DNA of 64,000 bases, taken from contig JASDFA010000016.1 in assembly GCA_035772735.1 (NCBI GenBank), positions 168,583,001 to 168,647,000 on the forward strand, in the 5' to 3' direction. How positions within the stretch are numbered: position 1 is the first letter of the stretch; every line of letters starts with the position of its first letter. A model generated the notes under the pieces. It was not told the DNA's origin, ran no database searches, and worked only from the letters and a program-made list of their open reading frames with translations. Positions 46,117 through 57,060 of this stretch are shown here, piece after piece. Origin of the DNA: Datura wrightii (lineage: Eukaryota > Streptophyta > Magnoliopsida > Solanales > Solanaceae). Position numbers and translations under genes: made by a program.

Positions 46117-47996
46117 ACTGTATCATGAAACGGTACAACATAGGGTATGCGATCACTACTTAAAATGTACTGAGTATGCAAGGTAAGTAAAACCGCTAAG
46201 TAAGTAAAACTAAAATCATGCATATCATAAAATATATTCAAGATAAGACTTTGAGAGTAAGGCTTGCATGCTTTTATCTGAAGACATGATTTAAACATGA
46301 CTGAGTATCATAATTGATTCGAATGCCCCAAATTTGAAATTGATAATCATAAGTAAATCTAAACATTGGGTTAAACCTACTGAAAACATAATATCAACTG
46401 ATGAACATGTATAACTCAAATCATGAGGAACAATGGGTGACTCGTCATATAACCGACATTACCATGATTGAGCTTACGTGGTCCGGTCTATTACACTCAA
46501 GTGGGAAGAGACGTCCAAAGCCTTGCCAGGGCTAAGGGCACTACCATGATATCAATATCAAGCTGAAGGCCCCTTGTGGGTAGGGGAGGCTCACAAGTAA
46601 GGTCCTAAACGATCTAAATATACCTACATTGGCACGTCGTTCTGAGGCACGGGGTTGACTGAACCCTTAACCTACTCAGTGCTAGACACTACTCCCAAAA
46701 ATATGCATATGGTCTCCATCATTTTGCAACGAAGCTTAACCACCGTCCTTTGACGAAGCTGAATCATAATCAGACATGCACAATTTGAAAACATATCATG
46801 AGGAGCCTTGGCTCAAACCATACAACAAGCTGAAAAAATGGGAGTCTAGGCTCGAAAATCATCTGGTAAGCTATTAACATGAAATTGAAGTAAAACATGA
46901 AACATACTTGATTATATGGGATTTCCAAACCATATACATGCTTTGAAATAGTCAAAATCATGGTTATAAACATGGGTAATTTGAAATAATGCTTTCATCA
47001 TAAACATTTCATCATACTTGAAACATGATCATAATCTCAACTCTTCATGAACTTTCATAATTGGGAATCATAATTGTAATACTTGGAAATCATAATTTGT
47101 AATTGAGATCATTATAAAACAGGTCCATGAATCTTAAAACAACACTACAAACATGAATATATTTTACCCATAATAGATACTTAGAGAATTTTACAAATTG
47201 GGTTAAAACCTCTATAGACTCACCAACTTAGAATTCATGAATTAGAATAGGATTTGGGCATGGGAGTGAAGGAATACTCCCATTTATAACCCTACATACC
47301 TAGGTACTTTGAATTTCACAACCTCTCTCGAGAATCAAAGTGAATTGAGGAAGAACCTAAAGAATCCTCTAGTTTGATCTTCAATGGACTCCTTGATCTT
47401 CCATCCATGGAATAGAGAGGTTTAGAATAGGCTAAGTATCCTTGAAACCCTTCTAAATGAGCTTAAAAAGATATAGTTTAGGAATTAAGGGCTTAAGAAT
47501 TACAAAAACACCATTACTAAAATGCAGGGAAAATACACTCTGCCAGTCCGTACGAGGGACACCACGACACGTGGTGTACCTAATGACTCGTGGTTACTCA
47601 CTCGGGAAGTACACTACCCCAATTTCAAACTTCAAATCTTGCTCGTAACCACAACCAACTCCACGAGTCGTTGAGTCACTTCACGCCTCGTGGAGTCACT
47701 TCACGACTCGTGGCTGCCTTTCATGGCATCTCTAGGAAATGAATCTTGAACCATAGACCATCTTGACCACAAGTCACTTAACGACTCATTTCCCTGACAA
47801 CAACCCATTGCTTCTCTCGTGGTCACCCTCTGACCACGTGTTCCTGCCTATTCTCCCTTCACTTAACGAGTCACTTAATGACTCGTGAAGTCTCCTCATG
47901 GCTTACAGGACGACTCATCCTATGACTTGGTGCAGAATTTCCTATTTCCTCCATTTTAACCATCTGGTCTGATCTTAGCGCTTTTGGGGTATTATA
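46117..47996 (-). repeat. Chromovirus-like LTR, minus strand, truncated at its left side
   Basis: Landmarks in reverse complement: the Athila junction interrupts a segment equal to 'acattccacgtactgatcg...catgatac'; 'cctactcagtgctagacactactccca' at ~46670-46700; the CACGACTCGTG cluster at 47560-47900; and the end ...CTTTTGGGGTATTATA at 47996 (LTR start TATAATACCCC, usual TGTAATACCCC). No polypurine tract or primer site is visible at the right, so it is a solo or 5' copy with its inner end removed. Confidence 0.8.
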
Positions 47997-48515
47997 ATTT
48001 AGGTTGGGTTAGTATTAATCAATAATAACTCAAGGCATAACCCTTGTTTGATGGATTCTCCTAGACATAACAAGGTTGAATTCCAATTAACAACAAGCAA
48101 TTTGATAGAAGAAAGTTCTCTTCAATTTTGATAGAATTGAAGTATATTGACACCTATATTGCTATTGAAAGATATCCATCATTCTCTAAGTAAATTCTTT
48201 GCATGTTTAGCCCTAGCCCTTTCTTAATCTTTCCACATTGGGTGATTTAGGGGTATAGACCCGTAATTGGGGTCACTTCCCTTGAATTATTTCTAATTGA
48301 TTACAACTGTAGCATATTTCACTCTCTAGATGTAGTTAAATTTTACTTCTCTTAATTTGAATAGACTCTAATCTTACCATATTTTACTGATAGTACAAGA
48401 TATTCTGACCTTCGAGTAGTCTCTATGGGATTCGACCCCAACTCATCGCTTGAGTCTACATTTTTTGTGATCGTTTACACTACTTGATATTAAGAATGAA
48501 TTTTTATGAAATTAA
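47997..48515 (+). repeat. 3' part of an Athila-like LTR, plus strand
   Basis: About 520 bases end with the GTCTCTATGGGATTCGACCC-type segment (48420-48440) and a short A/T tail before a tRNA-Asp primer site, as in the LTR ending at 14987. The 5' part is absent, cut at the chromovirus LTR end at 47996. Confidence 0.72.
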
Positions 48516-48521
48516 ATATTA

Positions 48522-48539
48522 TGGCATCGTTGCCGGGTA
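48522..48539 (+). other. Primer binding site (tRNA-Asp type), plus strand
   Basis: TGGCATCGTTGCCGGGTA is close to the Athila primer site TGGCGCCGTTGCCGGGGA. It marks the start of the internal region on +. Confidence 0.84.
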
Positions 48540-48599
48540 CTACAATGTAAGCCCCATCTAGCCCTAACAGTATGTTTTGCTTTCTATGACATATTGTTT

Positions 48600-50864
48600 T
48601 ACCTTTTCTTTGTATAGTTTGGTACAATAGGTGATTGTCAGCATTCTAACTTCAAAATTATGTTCATGAGTATTCTTGAAGTTCATGCTCAAATGATGAC
48701 CTATACGGGCACCAAGAGTATTATGGGGGATATTCCCTTTCACGTCAATACTATTCGGACCAAGAAAGCAATCTCATGCATCATGAAGAGATGTCCTACG
48801 ATTATTCAACATTGGATGTGGAGAGGACTTCATATGAATATGATGAAAATCCATACTTTTAGCCCCCCATTCATCAGGATTATAGGGAGTCTTATCCATA
48901 AGACCTTAGAGAACATTTTAGATAGAACAAACATTGCAATTTAATACAAGGATAAAACCATGAGCCTACCTTTGTCTCCAGTAGCTCTAGGTTAGAGAGA
49001 ACACTTACTTGAATATTGCAGAACCAAGAGGAGAAAGCTACTATCAAAAATATGGCTAAGGTGGTGAGGGCCCAATTAGAATCACTACAGAGTCTTGATT
49101 TCCATATGAACCAGGTTCTGGACCATAATGTTACACCCATAATTTATTTTGATAAGACCTTTGAGATTCGTGAAGAGTACCCATGAACTTTTTTTTTGGT
49201 TGTCACAACAAGAAATAGGAAGGTGATGCACTTATAACCACACATGACTGTAGAAGAAGAAATCCATAATGATGAAAAGCTATGTACAAATGTTAATGCA
49301 GTACCAAGGGAAATGAATGATGAAGCCTCAAGTGAGAGATTGAATGAAGAACTCAAGGTGGAAGCTCCATTTCCCACACTCAAGTTTCCCATTTCTAAAC
49401 CTCCATTTCCTCTATAGCTTTAAAAGAAGCACAATGAAGAATGATTAGCGAAGTACTTTGAGATGATGAAACAAGTGCCCTTGAATATTTCATTTATTGA
49501 TGCCATCAAAGAGATGCCAAAATTCGCTATGTACTTGAATATGTTACTCACAAGGAGGCTAACACTTGCTAATGAAGAATCGATTTCAGGGATACACCGT
49601 GTGTGTGCTATCATCACCGGCACTAATATTGAGAAAAAGGGAATTCAGGTGCATTTATTATTCCTCGTAGAACGGAAAGTTATGATTGTTTACGTTGCCT
49701 ATGTGAAAATTGGGAAAGTATAAATTTGATGCCTCTATCAATATTCAAGTGCACGGGATTAGGTCTCCTTTATCCCAATAGCATGCGGTTACAAATGGCT
49801 GATTGGTTAATCAAGCTACCGATTGGGATAATTGATGATATTTTTGTTCAAGTAGGAAGGTTCATGTTTTCTGCAGATTTTGTAATACTAGAATGTGCAG
49901 TAGATGTAGAAGTTCCTATCTTATTGGACGACCATCCTTGGCCACTGTCGGGGCTTTGATGGATTCTTAGAGTAATGGAATATAGTTCCTAGTAAATAAT
50001 GATGAGGCCATATTCAATGTAGATAAGAGCATGGAAGTACCATGAGCCTTCGCATGTAAATTAGTTCTTGATGAGTTAGCTGATATGGATGAATGCAATT
50101 TAGAAGGAGCCTCTGAAATTAGAACTAAAACTCTTGCCATCTCATTTATGCTACAAGATTGTTGGTCCAGAGGAAACCTTTCCTGTCATCATATCATTAT
50201 TCCTCAATGAAGAAAATGTGAAAAGGGTGATCAAGGAGATCCAACAACATCAGAAAGTTATTGGGTAGACTATAGAAAATATTTGTGGGATTCCACTGGG
50301 CATTTGTGAGCACAAGAATATATTAGAGGAAGCTAGTTCCCGTATCATAGAGCATCAAGGAAGACTGAATCTAGCTATGCAAGAGGTAGGTAAAAAAGGA
50401 GATCATCAAGTGGTTGGATGTTGGAGTAGTCTACCACATATTTGACAACAAATGGGTGAGTCCAGTTCAATGCATAATAAAGAAGGGAGGAACGATGGTG
50501 GTTGCAAATGAGCACAATGAGTTAATCCAAACACATACTATCACATGATGGAGAGCTTCCATGGATTACCGGAATCTTAATGCGGCTACTTGTAAAGACC
50601 ATTTTCCCATGCATTTTATTGATCAAATGTTAGAACGGTTGGCGGGGTGAGCTTTCTATTGGTTTCTTAATGGTTACTCAGGCTACAATAAGATCAATAC
50701 AACTTTAGAGGAATAGGAAAATATGACCTTTACATGTCCTTATGGGAATTCTGTATTTAGCAGGATGCCATTCGGATTATGCAATGCTCTGGCCACATTT
50801 CAAATATGCATGTTGGCTATATTCTCAAAAATGGTGAAAGACTTCCTCGAGATATTTATGGATG
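48600..50864 (+). pseudogene. Athila-like gag C-terminus, protease and RT 5' half, cut by an LTR
   Basis: From ~48870 (HQDYRESYP-like) and 49054 (MAKVVRAQLESLQSLDFHMN) the text matches the C-terminal part of Athila gag; the N-terminal part is missing. The frame around 49463-49560 (VPLNISFIDAIKEMPKFAMY) is the linker before protease. Protease follows at ~49690-49960 (SINLMPLSIFKCTGLGL; GRFMFSADFVILECAVDVEV). The active site, usually LCDLGASINLMP or similar, reads LCENWESINLMP, so the catalytic Asp is lost. RT begins near 50330 with several stops, shows the SGYN and MPFGLCNA regions (~50680-50790), and stops abruptly after EIFMD at 50864, where a minus-strand LTR begins. Confidence 0.84.
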
Positions 50865-51408
50865 TGTCACAACCCAAGCATGGACCTTGAATCTAGACAC
50901 GAGACATAGAATCACAAATGGCTCCATGCTAATCCATAGTACGTACATAGTAAGAACAGAGCATATTTAAAGTAGAAATAAACTTGGACTCAACATAAGA
51001 AGTCTGCAGATCATAAAAACATAAGCGCAAACCCGAGTCTACAACATTGAACCATCTATACACAGTTGTCTGAAAAGACTCAAAACATATGATGAGCTAA
51101 TAGGACAACACCACAAACTGGCTAACTAAGTCCGAAACTAAAAGACATGAGAAAAAGAGAGAGGGACCAAACCTGTCTTCCTCACATCATCAGGACTCAC
51201 AAAGACTGGGATGCGACTGGACTGAAGTAGGAGCGAGCTAATGTCGGGACTGAGACTGGTCAAATGAACCTATATCATGAGATGAAATAAAGTGGATTCT
51301 ATCGTCAGTACCTTGAATGTACCAAGTATGTAGAGAAAGTAAAACATGCTAGTAAAATGATAGTCTTAAATCATTAGTATTAAATCAGATAGAACATAAG
51401 AGTAACAT
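50865..51408 (-). repeat. Chromovirus-like LTR fragment, minus strand (3' end part)
   Basis: It starts on + with TGTCACAACCCAAGCATGG, the reverse complement of an LTR end CCATGCTTGGGTTGTGACA. The interior has the 'gtaccttgaatgtaccaagtatg' segment (51320-51343), equal to the 'acttggtacattcaaggtac' landmark of this family. It is cut at 51408 by the next element; the rest should lie beyond the right window edge. Confidence 0.75.
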
Positions 51409-51513
51409 TATTATACCCAGGGAACCCAAGGATCAGACTCGGGAGTCAAAATGGAGAAAAATTGAAAATTCACACCAGATCTCAAGATGACTCGTGAGGT
51501 GACTCATAGTTAG
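51409..51513 (+). repeat. First 105 bases of the 5' LTR of chromovirus E4, split by E3
   Basis: TATTATACCCAGGGAACCC aligns with TGTTATACCCCGGGAACC at 36057, and the following ~80 bases align too ('aaaatggagaaaaa...tgaaaattc'). The LTR resumes at 60964 after the inserted element, at the equivalent point of the reference LTR. Confidence 0.85.
51509..51513. repeat. Target site duplication of E3, left copy (GTTAG)
   Basis: GTTAG precedes the LTR start TGTTCGGTC at 51514 and recurs at 60964-60968 after the LTR end. The perfect duplication defines E3 exactly. Confidence 0.95.
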
Positions 51514-52414
51514 TGTTCGGTCTGCGTTTTATGGGTATATAACTATACGCAGGTGCACGTGGTCGAACAAGTAGTAAAGTGGCTTTAGTAAGCCAAGTAT
51601 CGATCCCACAGGGACTGGGATGAAGTGCAATCTGTTCAAGTGTACTATATTTCGATTCTAAAAATGCAGACTACAGTATAACCGAAAGTTTGATATTTTG
51701 TTTTATAATTTTTATGCTAAATCTAAAATAACTATCTAATGTGAGTCTGAACTATGAATGAGAGCATGCTGAGGTTAAACGAACATGTAATGAAATTAAT
51801 TATCGATATAATTTGGTTAGTCTTTTCCTCAAGTTGCTAGCCAAGAACAATTGCCAAGAGATTAAAACTCTCATATTTAACCTCACTTAAGAATCATGAA
51901 CCATCCACCTACATTTCTGTGATTAAATGCAATTCATATTCTAGCCATACAAAACCGATTCTTAAATTGACTAATACGACTTTGAGGTATATTTCTATCC
52001 TGAAGGTAAATCAGTTCCCAATTTTCCCAAACCAGAAAAGATCATATCCTATTAATTCACAACTTTCCAATTTCTTGCTCTCTCGAGTGAAACCGGACTT
52101 TTTACATATACATTAACGTAGGCCACACATTAATGAAGTAAGAACAAGAATTAATAGAACAACACGGAAGAAAAGATGAAAAACCACTATGATCAACAAT
52201 CCATTTCACTACAATTATTCATAACCTCAGCAAGAAGAGGATTTAGCCACTCATTTGTGGATTAAACATCGTTAAATGAGTGCTAAACATACAAGCAATT
52301 GAATTCAAGAAGAAAGAAAGAGAGAAAAACCCTGATATTTTCGTTCCCTCAACTGCCTGTAACCCACGTTCTTGCTCCACCAAGTCAGAATATAGAAAAA
52401 TGAACCTAAGTGTT

Positions 52415-52427
52415 CTATTTATACTAG
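52415..52427 (-). promoter_or_regulatory. TATA box of the E3 3' LTR
   Basis: CTAGTATAAATAG on minus is a strong plant TATA box. It lies ~30 bases downstream of the hairpin at 52456-52497. Transcription would start about 30 bases further, near 52385. The 5' LTR has the same sequence at 60447-60459. Confidence 0.72.
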
Positions 52428-52455
52428 TGGGAATTTTTCCCGGAATAACAAGCAA

Positions 52456-52497
52456 CGTGTCACGGAGTGCATCGCGGAGCACTACCTCCGTGACACG
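52456..52497. repeat. Hairpin in the E3 3' LTR U3
   Basis: Same 12-base arms and 42-base span as the three other copies. The inner loop also contains a short GTGC/GCAC-like complement. Confidence 0.9.
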
Positions 52498-52932
52498 CTA
52501 CGGATGCGGACCTTCACTGGAACTGGGGGTCCAGGAATTAAATCCCAACGTGGCACGGCGTGCAACGCGGAGCCAAGCCACCGTGCCACGGACATATCGC
52601 GAACCCACACTGGATTTGGGCTGAAAATTCCCATCCAGGCAGAAGGCCTCCGCGATGGCAACGTGACACGGCTCCATCGCGGAGCCCCTTTATTTTATGT
52701 TGTCCAATGTCTTGTCCTTTGCTCGCATCCAAGTCCAACCCCGATATCCTCCAACATGCATTTTAGCTTCCCGAAATTACATTTTACCCGCAAAACAATG
52801 CTAATCATGTTGGTTAGTATAAATTCACATTTTATTACCAATTACATGAGAATGTATACACATTGATAGATAAACAAGGCTAAAATGGTGCTTTTGAGTA
52901 TCACTTGGGCATATAAATTTGCCCAAGATCAC

Positions 52933-52947
52933 TTACCCCACACTTAA
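52933..52947 (-). other. Polypurine tract of E3
   Basis: CTTACCCCACACTTAA on + is TTAAGTGTGGGGTAAG on minus, directly before the LTR start TGATCTTGGGC. The form AGTGTGGGG is typical of Athila-like elements though not purely purine. Confidence 0.7.
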
Positions 52948-54776
52948 ATGCTTGTTCGTCCTCGAACAACAATCCTACACTTCATGCAATTTAAATCCCA
53001 ACCTCGCTACTTTGGTTCGACAATTTAGGCTACGGTCATACCGATTATTCAATACAGCAAATCATCAAGAAAACATGCATGGTCCTATCAATGCAATGAC
53101 CTTCAATACATCAAGACCTCCTAGACTTTAACAATCGACTCTCGATATTGGCAAACTCATGCAAATCAGCTGATCAAGATATCCGACACGAAAATTAATA
53201 TCTCATCAAGCATGTGCCCTCACAACACAAGAGAATCTTCCCTTTTTTGCTCATATGACTCACAAAATTTTAAGCAGGGGCATGTAAACACAATTTCGCT
53301 CTCTCTCCCAAAAGAATTCACATGCATCATGTCATGACCCATAAGCTTGCCCTTAGTGTATTACTCCACTAATATAAAGAAGTGCGATGTAAGATCACGT
53401 AGGACTTTAACTGGTTGTAATGGAAGCTACGGAACTAGTAAATATTGGGTTAGCCAATAATAGCCACTAGCATCCTTAAGCGCCTTTTCAACGTATCCCA
53501 CCAACTCATGGACATTGTTTCTTTTTTTTCATCATCCCATTCTTGATGTTTTTCTGTAGTTTGGCCCATCGTATTAAGCACACTTGACGCAACAACAAAG
53601 ATCATTCATGCACCTTCATTATAGTTTATTTATAGCAAGTGCACCTTCAACCTTTTCTTTTCTTCTATCACTCTGTTTTTCTTTTTCTTTTTTCACCATT
53701 CTCACTCTTTGACACTTTCAGAAAATGATTTTCTCTTCTTAAGCGCTTAAGAGTTTTGTATAGACTTTAAGGCTAATGAAAAGAAGGGATTAAGATCGGC
53801 TTACGCTTTTTGACAAAAGAAAAAAATAATAGGCTAAAGGCTCAACGGGCTGACTAGGGTATACAATCAAGGTGGGTACGACAAGGAAAAATAGAAACTC
53901 TCGGTTAGAACAAAGAAATGCCTACATCCATTCCTACAATACACCTCCTTCATTTCATTTTGTACACACACCAGGCAAGTTCTAGACACTTCACAATAGC
54001 ATGGAATAACAACACCTCACTTCACACTTTTTGCACATGCTCAATTCAAGATGTATTCACAGACTCTTCAATCAGCTAATTACAGGAATTCAAAATTAAG
54101 CCTTAATCACACTGAATTGAACTCTCTGGCCTAGGTATCTCAACATATTTACAAAGTTGCATGCTTTCATACGAATCACCTTTGCATTTTAAATATCACG
54201 TACAACACGCAATCAGAATTTCGCAACCATACAGTAACTACAGGTTTTGGGATGCAACCCACCAAAGAAAAAAATTGAAAATTAATTAAAAAACTACTCC
54301 TAACGACTACATTTCCCTTAAGACGGTCGTCATCCATCCATCATAGGGAACGATCACTAACTAGGACTTCGGTCCAATGGGACCATTCTCGATAAAAGAA
54401 CCAAAAACAAACGCCGAGAAACCCAAGAAGTAAAAAAAATGTTGAAAATATCGATCATTTCGATAGAAAAATATGTACAAATGATTTTTTTAAAAGTATC
54501 GATCATTTCGATAAAAAAATATATACAAAATCAGCTAGCAACATTCCGCAACACATATCACTTTCACATAAATTTACAAATACAGAACAACAACTTAACA
54601 ATTCATAAATCACAGGGAACAACAAAATTTCACATGCACGACAACAAATTAGAGCATACATACATAACATCACATCCCAGCACCTAACTACTCCCACCCC
54701 ACACTTAGCTCGAACACTGTCCCCAGTGTTCACAAAAATTAAAATAGCACAAAAATCGGGTGGTGGAACTCCCTGA
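52948..54776 (-). other. E3 3' non-coding region
   Basis: There is no supported gene. On minus this is the long A/G-rich tract that Athila-like elements carry between the last ORF and the polypurine tract. It includes AAAAAGAAAAG-type runs (53650-53720 on +, reversed) and a two-copy tandem repeat at 54440-54530. Confidence 0.6.
54440..54530 (-). repeat. Two-copy ~45 bp tandem repeat with TATCGATCATTTCGATA
   Basis: The segment TATCGATCATTTCGATA followed by an AAAAATATRTACAAA run occurs twice in tandem. ATCGAT/ATTTCGAT makes a partial palindrome. It lies in the 3' non-coding region of E3, ~250 bases after the accessory ORF stop. Confidence 0.75.
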
Positions 54777-55997
54777 TCAATCAAAGTACTCCACTTCTTC
54801 GTCGGGTGCTGCTGCTTCATCTCCCATGTCTGAATCACCCCCGTCGTCTTCATCGGACTCCACATCGGAGTCCTCCCAACGTGTCTCCTCGTCTGTGAGG
54901 ACGTCATCATCTGTGGGCTCTACAAATGCTGGCCCCACTCGGCATAGAGCCCTGGCGTTTTCGCCGAAGGGGTAGTCTAGCTCGAGCTGCCATAGCTCCT
55001 CCTCTGTCGCCGGCCTCCCGCCTATCCTCAGCTGGAGCATCTGCATCCCATACATTCGAGCCATATACTGATCATCACGAGCATGTCGCTCACCAAGTGT
55101 AAGCACTGGCTCGTGGGTGGTGTCGGGTGCCTTAGTTTTAGTAACATCTAAGGCCCGTCGCTCCATCTGCAGGATATAGTCAAGGGCCTCCTCCTCGACA
55201 TCTAGGACCCTGAGGAAGGTGGTGAGTAGTCCACCAAAGCCATACCTGTGCCCCTGATGAAACCGGGCTCTCTTCATGGCGGAGATAATCACTGCCCCCA
55301 CGTTGATCTCCAGCCCTTTCATCAGAGTGTACACCAGGCATACACGATCCCGGGATACATCCATCATATGTACCCCTGGGATTAGGCAGGAACAGACTAT
55401 CTTCAGCCATATTCTGGCTTCCCTGTTCATCTGTGAATACGACAAAGTCTGATGGTAGCCCCTCTCTTTGTGTCTGCTCCATCTAGCTGCCGATCGGGTC
55501 CCACACAAGGTGCGTCTGATGTCCCCATATGGTGGGGTAATGTTCATCTGTCGGAGTATGTGGGCGTCTGTGTCCCGCGCTCCTATGATGGCATTGAGGT
55601 GGTGGGGCTCCAAAGTGACTATTTGCCCTCTGATTTTAATGGTGTGACTTCTGATAGTCGGGTTCCAGTTGGCATAGAATTCCCCAACCAAGTGCAGATT
55701 GCATTCCTTGGGCTCTTCAAAGATGAAGTTGAGCCCAACTGCCTCGATCCGGTGTACCATCCTAGGGAACTCTTGTGCCAACGGTTCCCGTGCTATATGC
55801 TCCTCGGGGAAGTATTTATTTTCTTTATGCTTTGCGTACCACTTCTTCCCCTCATTCGTCACCCATCTTGTTCCGTATTGGCGGCGTTGGCTGCGAGGAA
55901 CTGCTAGTGCTGCTGGGACTGCTGTGCCCAGTCTAATTCGCTTCCTTCCAGCGCCAGAAGTTGATGCGCCTTTCCCTTTCTCTTGTCTGCTTGCCAT
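54777..55997 (-). CDS. Intact accessory ORF of E3, 'putative plant transposon protein'-like, 406 aa
   Basis: Function unknown. This is the only long intact frame in the window. The first ATG is at 55997 (MASRQEKGKGAS); a few open codons upstream begin with TTG and are probably intron or leader. Residues ~1-45 are basic and Ser/Gly/Arg-rich (a possible nuclear or RNA-binding tail). The central ~90-260 holds VGEFYANWNPTIRSHTIKIR, then LEPHHLNAIIG, ARIWLKIVCSCLIPGVHMMD and a long helical stretch. This order matches the 'putative plant transposon protein' family found with plant retroelements. The last ~50 residues are strongly acidic (DDDV...DEEVEYFD). It occupies the env-like gene position of Athila elements but shows no signal peptide or membrane segment, so I do not call it an envelope protein. 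It is preceded by a likely intron (56003-56693) and an LTR-like promoter segment (56735-57060). Confidence 0.8.
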   Translation of the reverse strand: MASRQEKGKGASTSGAGRKRIRLGTAVPAALAVPRSQRRQYGTRWVTNEGKKWYAKHKENKYFPEEHIAREPLAQEFPRMVHRIEAVGLNFIFEEPKECNLHLVGEFYANWNPTIRSHTIKIRGQIVTLEPHHLNAIIGARDTDAHILRQMNITPPYGDIRRTLCGTRSAARWSRHKERGYHQTLSYSQMNREARIWLKIVCSCLIPGVHMMDVSRDRVCLVYTLMKGLEINVGAVIISAMKRARFHQGHRYGFGGLLTTFLRVLDVEEEALDYILQMERRALDVTKTKAPDTTHEPVLTLGERHARDDQYMARMYGMQMLQLRIGGRPATEEELWQLELDYPFGENARALCRVGPAFVEPTDDDVLTDEETRWEDSDVESDEDDGGDSDMGDEAAAPDEEVEYFD

Positions 55998-56002
55998 TTT
56001 AC

Positions 56003-56693
56003 CTGTCAACCCAGGTAGACAAGATCAATGTTAAGCTAACAGATATTAACTTCGGCTAAGGTCGGGTTAAGCTAGGTTACCCCACACTTAGTCCTTAGCT
56101 ACAGTTACAACAATACGGCAAGATCATACTTATTTACACACAATAACCAACTATACAATCATGCTTAGTGCGTTCGAAGAATTCGACGGTATATCTTCTG
56201 TGTACTACTCAGACTTCGTACAGCTAATCACAATCACTACCATCGCTAACATTTTATCCATCGCACTTAGCAAGGAAAAACAAAGAAACGAAAACAAAAA
56301 TAAGAATTTATCTACACGAACCTATACAACCAACCCAATTCTTGCAAAATTTAACTATTTCCCTAACCCAAGAATCCGTCGGTCTTTTAACATGATATCA
56401 ACTAGCACACTGACTCATCTCACTCAACAAGTACATTCCGGCATGAATTTCACAAGTTCACTACGTTTTTCACTTCAAATTCAAAAACAAGCCCTAGAAA
56501 TGATATTATCAAGCAAATTCGATTAATTTATGCAATTAACGAGTTCAAGTAATCATAACGACATTCTGAACATTCATCAACAACAATTCAATTGAATTCA
56601 TGATTAATTTCTACTTAGGGCAACCTTAGCTCATCTCACATGCTCAACATCGACGAAAATCGACAAGAAATGAGATGGAATTGAAGAACATAC
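56003..56693 (-). other. Probable leader intron upstream of the accessory ORF (691 nt)
   Basis: On minus, CTCCAAG|GTATGTTC at 56693 is a near-consensus plant donor. TACCTGGGTTGACAG| ending at 56003 is a good acceptor, five bases before the ORF's ATG. The interval is A/T-rich with many stops in all frames. Splicing would join a short 5' untranslated exon (below ~56830) to the ORF. Predicted from splice-site sequence only; no transcript evidence. Confidence 0.55.
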
Positions 56694-56895
56694 CTTGGAG
56701 TTAAAGAAATTATGCAAACTTGATGATTTCCTTATCCTACTCCATGTCACATTGAAAGGAGATGGGTTTTGGGGGGTTTTGGTTGTGGAGTGATTGAAAA
56801 ATAAGGGAAAGGGAGGTTTTTTTGGGGTTAAAGAGTAGGGAAATCGCGCGGGTCACCCGGCGACCCGGTGTGACCCATCGCGATATACACGGCAA

Positions 56896-56937
56896 CGTGT
56901 CACGGAGTGCATCGCTGTGCACTGCCTCCGTGACACG
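56896..56937. repeat. Internal hairpin 1 (CGTGTCACGGAG ... CTCCGTGACACG)
   Basis: Perfect 12-base inverted arms with an 18-base loop. The same arms and the same 42-base total length occur at 52456-52497, 56992-57033 and 60488-60529. Confidence 0.9.
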
Positions 56938-56991
56938 AAGCTGTCGTGAGCCCATTCTGGAAATTTTTAATGTTTCCGGATTAAACCTCAA

Positions 56992-57033
56992 CGTGTCACG
57001 GAGGGTAACGCGGAGGTCCACCTCCGTGACACG
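56992..57033. repeat. Internal hairpin 2 (CGTGTCACGGAG ... CTCCGTGACACG)
   Basis: Same arms and length as the other copies. It sits in the position corresponding to the second, GTGGCACGG-type hairpin of the LTR. Confidence 0.9.
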
Positions 57034-57060
57034 GAGCTATTGCCCCAGCTCACTGTTTTG

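Larger units (their letters stand above)
51514..52931 (-). repeat. 3' LTR of E3 (1418 bp)
   Basis: On + it runs TGTTCGGTCTGCG to ...TTGCCCAAGATCA. It matches 59541-60963 over the whole length. It contains the TATA box (52415-52427) and a 42-base GTGTCACGGAG hairpin (52456-52497), plus a second hairpin with GTGGCACGG/CCGTGCCAC arms (~52549-52590). Confidence 0.95.
56735..57060 (-). promoter_or_regulatory. Internal U3-like segment, candidate promoter of the accessory gene
   Basis: It holds two 42-base hairpins (56896-56937 and 56992-57033) with the same 12-base arms and spacing as the hairpin in each LTR. The order also matches the LTR: hairpin, ~55 bases, an ATTAAAYCYCAACGTGKCACGG-type run, GCAACGCGGAG-like text, then CCGTGNCAC. 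It lies upstream of the leader intron and the ORF in the same orientation. Just downstream of the hairpins are a third inverted repeat (GGGTCACCCGG...GGTGTGACCC, ~56850-56876) and a pyrimidine-rich leader. I see only a weak TATA-like TGTATATCG near 56881-56890. Promoter function is inferred. Confidence 0.55.

Noticed and set aside
52280..52866. Overlapping plus-strand frames in the E3 LTR, repeated at 60404-60898
   Set aside because: They lie in both LTR copies over the U3/TATA region and are caused by the GC-rich hairpin island; no coding evidence.
55452..55907. 151-codon plus-strand frame, plus 55699-56034 and 54760-54975
   Set aside because: These are antisense shadows of the intact minus-strand accessory ORF.
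54777..55997. Accessory ORF of E3 as a true envelope gene
   Set aside because: It occupies the env-like position, but I see no signal peptide, transmembrane helix or cleavage site. The sequence resembles the plant transposon protein family instead.
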